In this document: positions 1 through 7,862 of the stretch, one piece after another | Layout: each line of letters starts with the position of its first letter | Position numbering within the stretch: position 1 is the first letter of the stretch | Source: JASLBX01 sp036374175 | GTDB lineage: Bacteria > Actinomycetota > Actinomycetes > Jiangellales > Jiangellaceae | Assembly: GCA_036374175.1 (NCBI GenBank) | Contig: DASUUH010000048.1 | Span: 1-34,978 of the forward strand | DNA: 34,978 nucleotides | Direction of reading: 5' to 3' | The notes under the pieces: model-generated | The model's input: only the letters and a program-made list of their open reading frames with translations | What the model was told of the DNA's origin: nothing | Databases searched by the model: none | Position numbers and translations under genes: made by a program

Positions 1-616
1 CGACCAGATCGAGAATCGGATCATCGAGGCTAAGAGCAGAGGCATCTACGAGGCGCCAGGCATGGCGCTACTGCACGTGGCCTACGAGCGGCTCGTCAAC
101 GCGATACACAACGAGGACACCATAGCTACCTATCACGCAGAGGGGCGGCGGCTAGGTCGGCTTATGTACGAGGGCCGCTGGCTTGACCCACAGGCCCTGA
201 TGCTGCGGGAATCGCTACAGCGGTGGGTCGGTGCGGCCATCACCGGCGAGGTAACGCTGCGGCTACGCCGGGGTGAGGATTACTCGGTGCTCGACACGAC
301 CGGACCCGCGCTGAGTTACCACCCGGACAAGTTGTCCATGGAGCGGACCGAGGACTCCGCTTTCGGCCCACTGGACCGAATTGGCCAGTTGACCATACGC
401 AATCTCGACATTGCCGATTCACGCGCAAAGCTCGAGCAGTACACAGGGCTCGGCGTGATCGGCACTGGTCACGCCGAATTCATCGATTCGGGGCCGCACT
501 CTGAGCTGCTAGGCGCGATGCATCAGGGCGGTGCCGAGGCGATCGCATCGCGCGGCGAGGTCGACGCCGACGACGAGCTCTTGGATCGAGCCGCGATGGA
601 ATCCGGCACGGACTGA
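1..616 (+). CDS. argG: Argininosuccinate synthase, C-terminal part (5' end outside window)
   Basis: The open frame runs from base 2 to a TGA at 614-616 and gives about 204 residues of the C-terminal part of argininosuccinate synthase. This enzyme joins citrulline and aspartate using ATP in arginine biosynthesis in the cytosol. Recognisable stretches are KSRGIYEAPGMALLH, the AYERLVNAIHNEDT helix and GRWLDPQALMLRESLQRWV, all typical of the synthetase C-terminal multimerisation domain. The tail after SYHPDKLSMERTEDSAFGP matches the longer form of the enzyme, which carries a C-terminal extension, rather than the roughly 400-residue form. The gene is on the plus strand, against the direction of fork movement on this arm. 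It stops only 7 bases before the 3' end of the opposing tRNA-Ile gene. The start and the ATP-binding N-terminal domain are not in the window. Confidence 0.9.
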   Translation, partial: DQIENRIIEAKSRGIYEAPGMALLHVAYERLVNAIHNEDTIATYHAEGRRLGRLMYEGRWLDPQALMLRESLQRWVGAAITGEVTLRLRRGEDYSVLDTTGPALSYHPDKLSMERTEDSAFGPLDRIGQLTIRNLDIADSRAKLEQYTGLGVIGTGHAEFIDSGPHSELLGAMHQGGAEAIASRGEVDADDELLDRAAMESGTD

Positions 617-623
617 CATCGAG

Positions 624-697
624 TGGGCCTAAGTGGACTTGAACCACTGACCTCTTCCTTATCAGGGAAGCGCTCTAACCGACTGAGCTATAGGCCC
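624..697 (-). tRNA. tRNA-Ile (anticodon GAU)
   Basis: Read on the minus strand, a complete cloverleaf is present. The acceptor stem pairs GGGCCTA (5', ending at 697) with TAGGCCC (625-631), and the discriminator base at 624 is A. The anticodon stem CTTCC/GGAAG encloses the loop CTGATAA, giving anticodon GAT (GAU), and the T-arm contains GTTCAAGTC. The 3' CCA is not encoded. A tRNA-Ile at the end of the gyrB-gyrA-DUF3566 block is the usual actinobacterial arrangement. The tRNA-Ala that often follows is absent, because argG occupies that place. Confidence 0.96.
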
Positions 698-708
698 GGG
701 TGTACGCT

Positions 709-742
709 GCGCGCCGAATGAGATTACCTCACCTCGGCGCGC
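709..742 (-). terminator. Stem-loop closing the gyrB-gyrA-DUF3566 unit
   Basis: GCGCGCCGA (709-717) and TCGGCGCGC (734-742) are perfect 9-base inverted arms. Inside the 16-base loop a second helix, TGAG (719-722) with CTCA (728-731), can form. The structure starts 26 bases after the DUF3566 stop codon and lies just upstream of tRNA-Ile. There is no T-run, which is common for GC-rich actinobacterial terminators. The role as terminator, as opposed to a processing signal ahead of the tRNA, is inferred from position and stem strength. Confidence 0.6.
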
Positions 743-767
743 CAGCCCAAACCGGAATCGGCGGGAG

Positions 768-1886
768 TCAGTCGTCCTCGGCCAGCGTCACCTCGAGGCC
801 GCCGACCAGGCTGGCCGACAGGTTGTAGAGGAACGCCCCGAGCGTCGCCAGCGCCGTAAGCAGCACAACGTCGACCACCGCGATAAGCGTCGTGACGCCC
901 AGCACCCGCGGTAGGGCGACGTACTCCTCGATCTGGACGCCGGCGCTGGTCTCCGACTGGGTAAGTTCGCTGACCAGATCGCCCACCGACGTGAACACAC
1001 CGGCGGCGTCGAGCACGGACCACAAGACGGCAACCGCGATGAACAGGGTGATGCCGACGGCGACCGACAGCAGGAACGCGGTCTTCATGACCGACCACGG
1101 GTCGACTCGCATCAACCGCAAGCGCGCCTTGCGTACCCGCGTCGTCCGGCGAACAGGTGCGGGTGGTCGCTGAGATACCCGGGGAGGAGCCGGCGGTGCC
1201 TGTGGCGGTTCGGGTCGTGCATCGAAGCTGACTTGCGTGTCGTCTACCTCGCCGTCCGAGCGAGGCAGCGCCGGCGCAGCCGGCACCGGAGCCGCCACTG
1301 GAGCGGGCGGGCTGGCAGCCGCCTGGACAGGGGTGGCGGTAGCTGGAAGTGGCGCAACGCCGTCGGGCACGCCGTTTGCGGTCGAGCGGTTGCCCGACGC
1401 GTTCGGCTGTTCAGGAAGTGCGCCACCGGCCGCCGGTGGTGGAGCCTGGATCGCCGAGGCGCCGCGCACCGGCTGCGGCGCTGGTTCCTGCCTGACCGGA
1501 GCGGCGGGTGGCTCGGCAGGGGCACGCTCTTTAGCCGGAGCTGTCGCTGCGACGGCTGCCGCAGCACCCGTGACGCCGGAATCGCTGTCGGACAGGCCCG
1601 AGCCCGCCGGTTTGCCGTTCTTGGCCTGCACGTCTTGTTCTGGCGAGGTCATTGCGCTCTGTACCCGGTGTGCTGCGTCCCTCGTCGCTTGAGCTGCGCG
1701 CGATGCCTGCGCACGAAGTGCCGCTGCGACCTCGAACGCCGTCGATGCCTTGGTCGTCGAACGGGCACCATTGCCCGGCGACGACGCAACTCGCGTCGCG
1801 TCCTCGGGCCGGTTAGTCTCGGCCGGGGCGCCTTGACGCGCGTCAGGTCCTGTCGGGGGACGCCCAGTCCCGCCGCTGGTCGTCAC
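768..1886 (-). CDS. DUF3566 membrane protein downstream of gyrA
   Basis: This 372-residue protein has two parts. Residues 1 to about 240 are low-complexity and rich in Ala, Pro, Thr and Ser, and are probably disordered and cytoplasmic. The C-terminal part is a compact DUF3566 domain starting near the basic RVRKARLRLMRVDPWSVMK segment, followed by two hydrophobic membrane segments (about 265-291 and 328-357). Members of this family sit directly behind gyrA in many actinobacteria, including mycobacteria (the Rv0007 position). Their biochemical role is not established to my knowledge. The start is GTG at 1884-1886, overlapping the gyrA TGA in a GTGA arrangement, so translation is probably coupled to gyrA. 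A strong hairpin follows the stop. The disordered region will vary between species, so only the C-terminal domain supports the assignment. Confidence 0.88.
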   Translation of the reverse strand: MTTSGGTGRPPTGPDARQGAPAETNRPEDATRVASSPGNGARSTTKASTAFEVAAALRAQASRAAQATRDAAHRVQSAMTSPEQDVQAKNGKPAGSGLSDSDSGVTGAAAAVAATAPAKERAPAEPPAAPVRQEPAPQPVRGASAIQAPPPAAGGALPEQPNASGNRSTANGVPDGVAPLPATATPVQAAASPPAPVAAPVPAAPALPRSDGEVDDTQVSFDARPEPPQAPPAPPRVSQRPPAPVRRTTRVRKARLRLMRVDPWSVMKTAFLLSVAVGITLFIAVAVLWSVLDAAGVFTSVGDLVSELTQSETSAGVQIEEYVALPRVLGVTTLIAVVDVVLLTALATLGAFLYNLSASLVGGLEVTLAEDD

Positions 1887-4800
1887 GAGCTCTCACCCTT
1901 CGGTTCGGCAGTAGGTTCCGCCGTAACGGACTCCGTGTCTGTCACATCCTCCGCGTTCCGGGCGATTGCCACAACAGCATCACCCGAACCGAGGCTGACG
2001 TACTTGACACCCATGGTGTCACGTCCCTTTGCTGGTACGTCACGAACGGGGCTACGTGTCACTCCACCGGACGCACGGATGGCCAGGACCTCGTCCCCCT
2101 CGCCGACAACTAGCGCGCCCACCAGAGTCCCTCGTTCCTCGTTGATCTTCATTGCTTTGATGCCGAGCCCCCCGCGACCTTGGACCCGGTAATCTTCGAC
2201 GACCGTACGCTTGGCGTATCCACCATTGGTGACGGTAAACACGAACGAGTCGGTTCCGTCGCGGACGACGGACATCGACAGCAGCTCATCGCCGTTCCGG
2301 AACTTCATGCCGACCACTCCGCCGGTAGCACGACCCATCGGCCGCAACTGTTCATCCGTTGCAGTGAATCGAATCGCTTGCGCCTTGCGCGACACCAGCA
2401 GAATGTCATCGGTCGGAGACACCAACTCCGCTCCGATGAGCTCGTCGTCGTCCTGGCGGAACGCGACAGCGATCAACCCGCCGGTTCGCGGCGAGTCGTA
2501 CTCGGTGAGCCTGCTCTTCTTGACCATGCCGTGCTTGGTGGCCAGCACAAGATAGGGCGCCTGTTCGTAATCGCGGACCGCGAGCACCTGAGCGATCTTC
2601 TCGTCTGGCTGGAACGCCAGCAGGTTGGCCACGTGCTGACCCTTGGAGTCGCGAGCCAGCTCGGGCAACTCATACGCCTTGGCGCGATAAACCCGGCCGC
2701 GGTTGGTGAAGAACAGGATCCAGTTGTGTGTAGTCGTGACGAAGAACTGCGCGACCACGTCGTCCTCACGTAGCTGCGCGCCGCGCACGCCTTTACCGCC
2801 GCGCCGCTGGGACCGGTAGAGGTCGACCTTCGTCCGCTTCGCGTAACCGCCGCGAGTGATGGTGACCACAACCGGCTCTTCGGGAATCAGATCCTCGGCG
2901 GTGAGGTCACCCTCGGCCGGAATTATCCGAGAGCGGCGCTCGTCGCCATACTTCTCGACGATCTCGGCGAGCTCGTCACGGACGATCTGCCGCTGCCGCT
3001 CCGGCGATGCAAGGATCGCGTTGTAGTCAGCGATTTCGCGCATCTTGTCCTCGTACTCGTCGAGGATCTTCTGCCGTTCCAGGGCGGCCAGCCGGCGCAG
3101 CTGCATCTCCAGGATCGCATTGGCCTGGATCTCGTCGACTTCCAGCAGTTCGATCAGACCAACGCGGGCGGCATCGACGTCCGGCGAGCGCCGAATGAGC
3201 GCGATCACCTCGTCGATGGCGTCGAGTGCCTTGAGGTAACCACGCAGGATGTGCGCCCGCTCCTCGGCCTTACGCAACCGGTACCGCGTGCGCCGCTGAA
3301 TGACATCGACCTGGTGATGCACCCAGTGCCGAACGAAGGCGTCCAACGACAGCGTCCGGGGCACCCCGTCGACCAGCGCGAGCATGTTGCAGCCGAACGT
3401 GTCCTGCAGTTGGGTGTGCTTGTAGAGGTTGTTGCGGACGACGGTGGCCACGGCGTCGCGCTTGAGCACGATGACGATGCGCATGCCGGTCCGCGCCGAC
3501 GAGTCGTCACGCAGATCGGCGATACCGGGGACCCTGCCGGTGTCGGCGAGCTCGGCGATCTTGCGGGTGAGCGAGTCCGGGTTCACCTGATAGGGCAGTT
3601 CGGTGACGACCAGGCAGGTGCGGCCCCGCTGGTCCTCCTCGACCTCCACAACCGCACGCATAGTGACCGAGCCACGGCCGGTGCGGTACGCCTGTTCTAT
3701 TCCGGTGGTGCCGACGATCAGGCCGCTGGTGGGGAAGTCCGGGCCTTTGATCCGCTCGAGCAGCGCGTTGAGCAGTTCCTCATTGGAGGCTTCGGGGTTG
3801 TCCAGGTACCACTCGACGCCCGACGCGACCTCACGCAGGTTGTGCGGCGGGATGTTCGTGGCCATACCGACCGCGATCCCGCCCGCGCCGTTGACCAGCA
3901 GGTTCGGGAACCGGGACGGAAGGACGACCGGCTCCTGGCTTCGGCCGTCGTAGTTGGGCGCGAAGTCGACCGCGTCCTCTTCGATGTCGCGGACCATCTC
4001 CATGGCCAGCGGCGCCATCCGGCACTCGGTGTTGTGGCTGACCAGGCCATTTGTGATGAACGCGTGATCGTCGCTGTCGACGCGAAGGCTGTAGACAGGC
4101 TGCACGCCCGCTGCTTCAACCGAGACGACCTCGGCGTAGTAGAAACGACCATCTACCAGGGGCTCGACGACGGCAAGTGCCTCGTCGGACAACCGGTCCG
4201 CTATCCCGGCGCCTCGCCGCTCCCACCTGTCGATCCTGTCGACCTTGTGAAGCTTGAGCCAGGTGTGGTCGACAGAGCTGCGTGCCGACTCAGGCCGCCG
4301 GATGAACTCGCCCAGGAACGGAACGTGATCGGCCGGCAACTCCCGAGCGATCGCCGGCAGACCGCCAAGGATACGCCGGAGCTTTGCCTGCTTAGCACCC
4401 ATGAACCCGATCCGGGCAACGAACAACTCGGCGTCGCGCCGATTCGAGATCACAACCTTGATCTCGCCGTTGTTGTACCGGCAAATCCGCGACACGACAC
4501 CAAGTTCGAGGAGTAGTTGCTGTACGCCGCGAGCGAGCTTGTCGCTACGCGTGGAGTACGAAACCTGAACCGAGTGACGGGGCAGCCTCGACGCGGAACC
4601 ATCCCCGGTGAATAACGATTGCAGGAATGCGATCTTCACCGCTGATGTCGCACGCCAGATGAACTCGGGAACGACCTTGTCGGCGCTGAGTTCCTCACTG
4701 ACAAATGCACCGGCAAGAAGTGCATTGTCGAGTTCGGTAGCGTCGTAAGGCCCGGTCTGCGCGGCCTCGACACGCGAAGCAACGACGAAATCGCCAGCCT

Positions 4801-5479
4801 GGATCTCCTCGAGCAGCTTCCAGAGCAACGTCGGCACACCCGCGACTGGCACAAGGCACAGGACGGGATGGTTATGCGTGCCGGTCAGCTCGATGCCATT
4901 GGCCGTCCGGATGCGAAGAGTGGGGTGCGAACCCGAGTGGAAGAACTTCGTCGCACGCACAAGCTCTCCGCTACGCCCGAAGAGTTTGAGGTCGATCTCG
5001 TGATCCGAGTTCGGCTCGGCGTCCCGGATGATGTCGGCGATTCGAACTGTGCCGTCAGCCGTCCGCACCCGAGTGTCGCCGGTCACGCAGTAGCGCATGG
5101 CGGCTTGGCGGTCGTCGCCACGCGAACCGAAGTTGCCCTGGCCCTGGACGAGCGGGTACCGCATCGACCACCACTGGCCGAGACGGACAAGCGTGTCGTA
5201 GATGGCGGTGTCGCCATGCGGGTGGTAGTTGCCCATGACATCGCCGACGACGCGGGAGCACTTGGAGAAACCGCGGTCGGGGCGGTACCCGCCGTCGAAC
5301 ATCGCGTAGAGGATCTTGCGGTGAACCGGCTTCAGCCCGTCCCGGACATCCGGCAGCGCACGGCTCACGATCACGCTCATGGCGTAGTCGAGGTACGAGC
5401 GCTGCATCTCGACCTGCAGATCGACCGGTTCGATCCGGCCGCCCTGCGGGACGGGCGACGTCGTGGTGTCGTCAGTCAC
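1883..5479 (-). CDS. gyrA: DNA gyrase subunit A precursor with in-frame intein
   Basis: GyrA cuts and reseals DNA in the A2B2 gyrase that introduces negative supercoils. The precursor is 1198 residues; removing the 353-residue intein leaves 845, a normal actinobacterial length. The breakage-reunion domain starts near PVDLQVEMQRSYLDYAMSV and includes the quinolone-determining HPHGDTAIYD stretch, with Thr91 and Asp95. The catalytic Tyr130 is in AAMRY. The C-terminal pinwheel carries the GyrA box QRRGGKG at about 891-897. I chose the GTG at 5477-5479, not the ATG at 5492-5494, because GGAGGAA lies just inside the ATG and is well placed as a ribosome binding site for the GTG. This also puts the catalytic tyrosine at 130, close to its position in mycobacterial GyrA. 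gyrB ends about 80 bases upstream, and the DUF3566 gene overlaps the stop. Confidence 0.97.
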   Translation of the reverse strand: MTDDTTTSPVPQGGRIEPVDLQVEMQRSYLDYAMSVIVSRALPDVRDGLKPVHRKILYAMFDGGYRPDRGFSKCSRVVGDVMGNYHPHGDTAIYDTLVRLGQWWSMRYPLVQGQGNFGSRGDDRQAAMRYCVTGDTRVRTADGTVRIADIIRDAEPNSDHEIDLKLFGRSGELVRATKFFHSGSHPTLRIRTANGIELTGTHNHPVLCLVPVAGVPTLLWKLLEEIQAGDFVVASRVEAAQTGPYDATELDNALLAGAFVSEELSADKVVPEFIWRATSAVKIAFLQSLFTGDGSASRLPRHSVQVSYSTRSDKLARGVQQLLLELGVVSRICRYNNGEIKVVISNRRDAELFVARIGFMGAKQAKLRRILGGLPAIARELPADHVPFLGEFIRRPESARSSVDHTWLKLHKVDRIDRWERRGAGIADRLSDEALAVVEPLVDGRFYYAEVVSVEAAGVQPVYSLRVDSDDHAFITNGLVSHNTECRMAPLAMEMVRDIEEDAVDFAPNYDGRSQEPVVLPSRFPNLLVNGAGGIAVGMATNIPPHNLREVASGVEWYLDNPEASNEELLNALLERIKGPDFPTSGLIVGTTGIEQAYRTGRGSVTMRAVVEVEEDQRGRTCLVVTELPYQVNPDSLTRKIAELADTGRVPGIADLRDDSSARTGMRIVIVLKRDAVATVVRNNLYKHTQLQDTFGCNMLALVDGVPRTLSLDAFVRHWVHHQVDVIQRRTRYRLRKAEERAHILRGYLKALDAIDEVIALIRRSPDVDAARVGLIELLEVDEIQANAILEMQLRRLAALERQKILDEYEDKMREIADYNAILASPERQRQIVRDELAEIVEKYGDERRSRIIPAEGDLTAEDLIPEEPVVVTITRGGYAKRTKVDLYRSQRRGGKGVRGAQLREDDVVAQFFVTTTHNWILFFTNRGRVYRAKAYELPELARDSKGQHVANLLAFQPDEKIAQVLAVRDYEQAPYLVLATKHGMVKKSRLTEYDSPRTGGLIAVAFRQDDDELIGAELVSPTDDILLVSRKAQAIRFTATDEQLRPMGRATGGVVGMKFRNGDELLSMSVVRDGTDSFVFTVTNGGYAKRTVVEDYRVQGRGGLGIKAMKINEERGTLVGALVVGEGDEVLAIRASGGVTRSPVRDVPAKGRDTMGVKYVSLGSGDAVVAIARNAEDVTDTESVTAEPTAEPKGESS
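4031..5089 (-). other. GyrA intein with internally deleted LAGLIDADG endonuclease
   Basis: The intein is 353 residues, inserted exactly between catalytic Tyr130 (MRY) and Thr (TECRMAPL), the known GyrA intein site. Splicing block A begins with Cys1 (CVTGDTRV). Block B is THNHPV with Thr71 and His74. The C-terminal block is VYSLRVDSDDHAFITNGLVS followed by His352-Asn353, then extein Thr. All residues needed for splicing appear present. Two LAGLIDADG-like motifs remain: LLAGAFVSE (124-132) and LQSLFTGDG (156-164). Only about 23 residues separate them, too few for the DNA-contacting sheet that should follow the first motif. Full-length GyrA inteins are near 420 residues from what I know of the family, so some 65 residues seem to be missing. 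I infer that splicing works but homing activity is crippled. Confidence 0.93.
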
Positions 5480-5559
5480 GGGAACTTCCTCCATAGGCGG
5501 TACCAGACCGCACCGTTACGTATGACGCGTTCAGCACCGAATCGGTTGCTTTGACGCTG

Positions 5560-7596
5560 TTAGATGTCCAGGAATCGGACGTCGCGGGCGTTGCGCTGGA
5601 TGAACTTGCGCCGGCTCTCGACGTCCTCGCCCATCAGCGTGGTGAAGATGTCATCCGCCTGAGCGGCGTCCTCGAGTGTGACCTGGCGCAGGACCCGCTG
5701 CGACGGGTCCATCGTGGTCTCCCACAGCTCGTCGTCGTTCATCTCACCCAGACCCTTGTAGCGCTGGATGCCGTCGTCCTTGGGCAGTCGCTTGCCGGCC
5801 TCGATGCCCAGGCGGATCAGCTCGTCGCGCTCGGCGTCGGAGTACGCGTAGTCCGGCGGAACGTCCCGCCCGGACCACTTGATCTTGTAGAGCGGCGGCT
5901 GGGCCAGATAGACGTGGCCCTGCTCGACGACCGGTCGCATGAACCGGAACAGCAAGGTGAGCAGCAACGTGGAGATGTGCTGGCCGTCCACATCCGCGTC
6001 GGCCATCAACACGATCTTGTCGTAGCGCAGCCGGTTGAGGTCGAACTCCTCATGGATACCGGTGCCGATCGCGCTGATGATCGCCTGGACCTCCTGGTTC
6101 TGCAAGATCCGGTCGATGCGGGCCTTCTCGACGTTGAGAATCTTCCCTCGGATGGGAAGGATCGCCTGGACGCGCGAGTCGCGCCCCTGCTTGGCCGGAC
6201 CGCCTGCCGAGTCACCCTCGACGATGAACAACTCGCACTCGTCCGGGTTCGTCGACTGGCAGTCGGCGAGTTTGCCGGGCAGCCCGGCACCGCCGAGCAG
6301 GCCCTTGCGGCTGCGGGCGGCATCGCGCGCCTTGCGGGCAGCCAGCCGCGCCACGGCGGCGGCCTGCGCCTTGCGTGCGACGTTCTTGCCCTCGGCCGGG
6401 TTCTGCTCGAACCAGGCACCGAGTTGCTCGTTGACCACCCGCTGCACGAAGCTCTTGGCCTCCGTGTTGCCCAGCTTGGTCTTCGTCTGGCCCTCGAACT
6501 GCGGCTCGGCGATCTTGATGCTGAGGATGGCAGTGAGACCCTCGCGGACGTCCTCCCCCGTGAGGTTGGGGTCCTTCTCCTTCAGCACACCCCAGTCGCG
6601 GGCGAACTTGTTGACCAGTGAGGTCAGCGCGGCCCGGAACCCTTCCTCATGGGTGCCGCCCTCGTGGGTGTTGATGGTGTTGGCGAAGGTGTGCACCGAT
6701 TCGGTGAAGCCGGCGTTCCACTGCATGGCCACCTCGAGGCTCATCGCCTGAGTCTGCTCACCGTTGGACTCGGCCTCGAACGAGATCGTCGTCGGGTGGA
6801 TCGCGTCCTTGCCGCGGTTCAAGTGGGCGACATAGTCGACCAGCCCGTTCTGGAACTGGTACCGGACTTCGCGGGGACCCGCCGACTCCTCGGACTCGAC
6901 ATCCTCGTCCGCACCCTCGTCCATGCTTTGCGGACGTTCGTCGCGCAGCGTGATCAGCAGACCCTTGTTGAGGAAGGCCATCTCGCGGAACCGAGTCGAC
7001 AGCGTCTCGAAGTCGTAATCGGTGGTTTCGAAGATGTCCTCGCTGGCCCAGAACGTCGTGATGGTGCCGGTCTCGGTGGCCGGCTCAATGCGCTGGATCG
7101 GCTCGTTGGGCACGCCGTAGGTGTAGGACTGCCGCCAGCGGTAGCCGTCGCGGGAGACCTCCACCTCGAGCCGTCGCGACAGAGCGTTGACCACCGACAC
7201 GCCGACGCCGTGCAGGCCACCGGACACCTTGTAGCCGCTGCCGCCGAACTTGCCGCCGGCGTGCAGCACTGTCATCACGACCTCGAGTGCCGGCCGCTTC
7301 TCGACCGGATGCTCATCGACCGGGATGCCGCGGCCGTTGTCTGTGACGCGAACGCCGCCGTCCGCAAGCAGGACGACATCGATCCGGTCGGCGTGACCTG
7401 CCAGCGCCTCATCGACAGAGTTATCGACGACCTCAGAGACCAGATGGTGCAGTCCACGTTCACCGGTCGATCCGATGTACATGCCGGGACGCTTGCGAAC
7501 TGCCTCGAGACCTTCGAGAACGGTAATCGCGCTAGCGTTGTAGGAACCGTCGAGCTCGTCCACTCCAGGCACAGCCTGGATTTCCGACTGAGTCAC
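5560..7596 (-). CDS. gyrB: DNA gyrase subunit B
   Basis: This is the ATPase subunit of gyrase, 678 residues. The N-terminal GHKL domain shows VLEGLEAVRKRPGMYIG, the Mg/ATP region EVVDNSVDEALAG, DNGRGIPVD and the lid GGLHGVGVSVVNALS. The Toprim domain contains EGDSAGGPAKQGRD, with the catalytic Glu, and DADVDGQHI, with the metal-binding aspartates. The C-terminal GyrA-binding part ends with ERRKFIQ-like and NARDVRFLDI residues. The start is GTG at 7594-7596, with AGGAGG about ten bases upstream. It is followed after about 80 bases by gyrA and the two are very likely cotranscribed. Unlike in many relatives, the gene upstream (7863-9362) is on the opposite strand, so gyrB must have its own promoter in 7597-7862. 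Confidence 0.98.
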   Translation of the reverse strand: MTQSEIQAVPGVDELDGSYNASAITVLEGLEAVRKRPGMYIGSTGERGLHHLVSEVVDNSVDEALAGHADRIDVVLLADGGVRVTDNGRGIPVDEHPVEKRPALEVVMTVLHAGGKFGGSGYKVSGGLHGVGVSVVNALSRRLEVEVSRDGYRWRQSYTYGVPNEPIQRIEPATETGTITTFWASEDIFETTDYDFETLSTRFREMAFLNKGLLITLRDERPQSMDEGADEDVESEESAGPREVRYQFQNGLVDYVAHLNRGKDAIHPTTISFEAESNGEQTQAMSLEVAMQWNAGFTESVHTFANTINTHEGGTHEEGFRAALTSLVNKFARDWGVLKEKDPNLTGEDVREGLTAILSIKIAEPQFEGQTKTKLGNTEAKSFVQRVVNEQLGAWFEQNPAEGKNVARKAQAAAVARLAARKARDAARSRKGLLGGAGLPGKLADCQSTNPDECELFIVEGDSAGGPAKQGRDSRVQAILPIRGKILNVEKARIDRILQNQEVQAIISAIGTGIHEEFDLNRLRYDKIVLMADADVDGQHISTLLLTLLFRFMRPVVEQGHVYLAQPPLYKIKWSGRDVPPDYAYSDAERDELIRLGIEAGKRLPKDDGIQRYKGLGEMNDDELWETTMDPSQRVLRQVTLEDAAQADDIFTTLMGEDVESRRKFIQRNARDVRFLDI

Positions 7597-7688
7597 GGGT
7601 TAGGGACCTCCTGCCAGGGGTCAGGCCGCTCTGCCCGGCGCGGCGTTGAACGCCCGCTGAGGGCCGGAGCGGCCTGGGTGGTGCCTCA

Positions 7689-7694
7689 ATTCTA
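7689..7694 (-). promoter_or_regulatory. Possible -10 box for gyrB
   Basis: On the minus strand the hexamer TAGAAT (rc of 7689-7694) is a good sigma-A type -10 element, about 93 bases upstream of the gyrB GTG. No convincing TTGACA-like -35 lies 16-18 bases farther upstream. The 266-base spacer between gyrB and the divergent hydrolase must contain both promoters. On the plus strand TATCCT (7848-7853) lies 9 bases before the hydrolase ATG and could give a leaderless or short-leader transcript. Both are weak, position-based calls. Confidence 0.3.
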
Positions 7695-7862
7695 CCCCTA
7701 AACCGGCTGCACACCCGTATTCTGCGGCCCGTGAAGGCGCCTCTGCCGCCCGTACTACTCGGTTGCGATTCCCCCTACCCGGACCAGAAGTATTGACGTG
7801 ATCATCGCGGCGGGCCGTCCCATCACGGTTTCGGGCAGATCGGACCCTATCCTTGGATCGCG

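Noticed and set aside
3251..4516. 421-codon open frame opposite gyrA on the plus strand
   Set aside because: Shadow of the GC-rich gyrA frame; no recognisable domain, and gyrA/intein motifs on the other strand are unequivocal.
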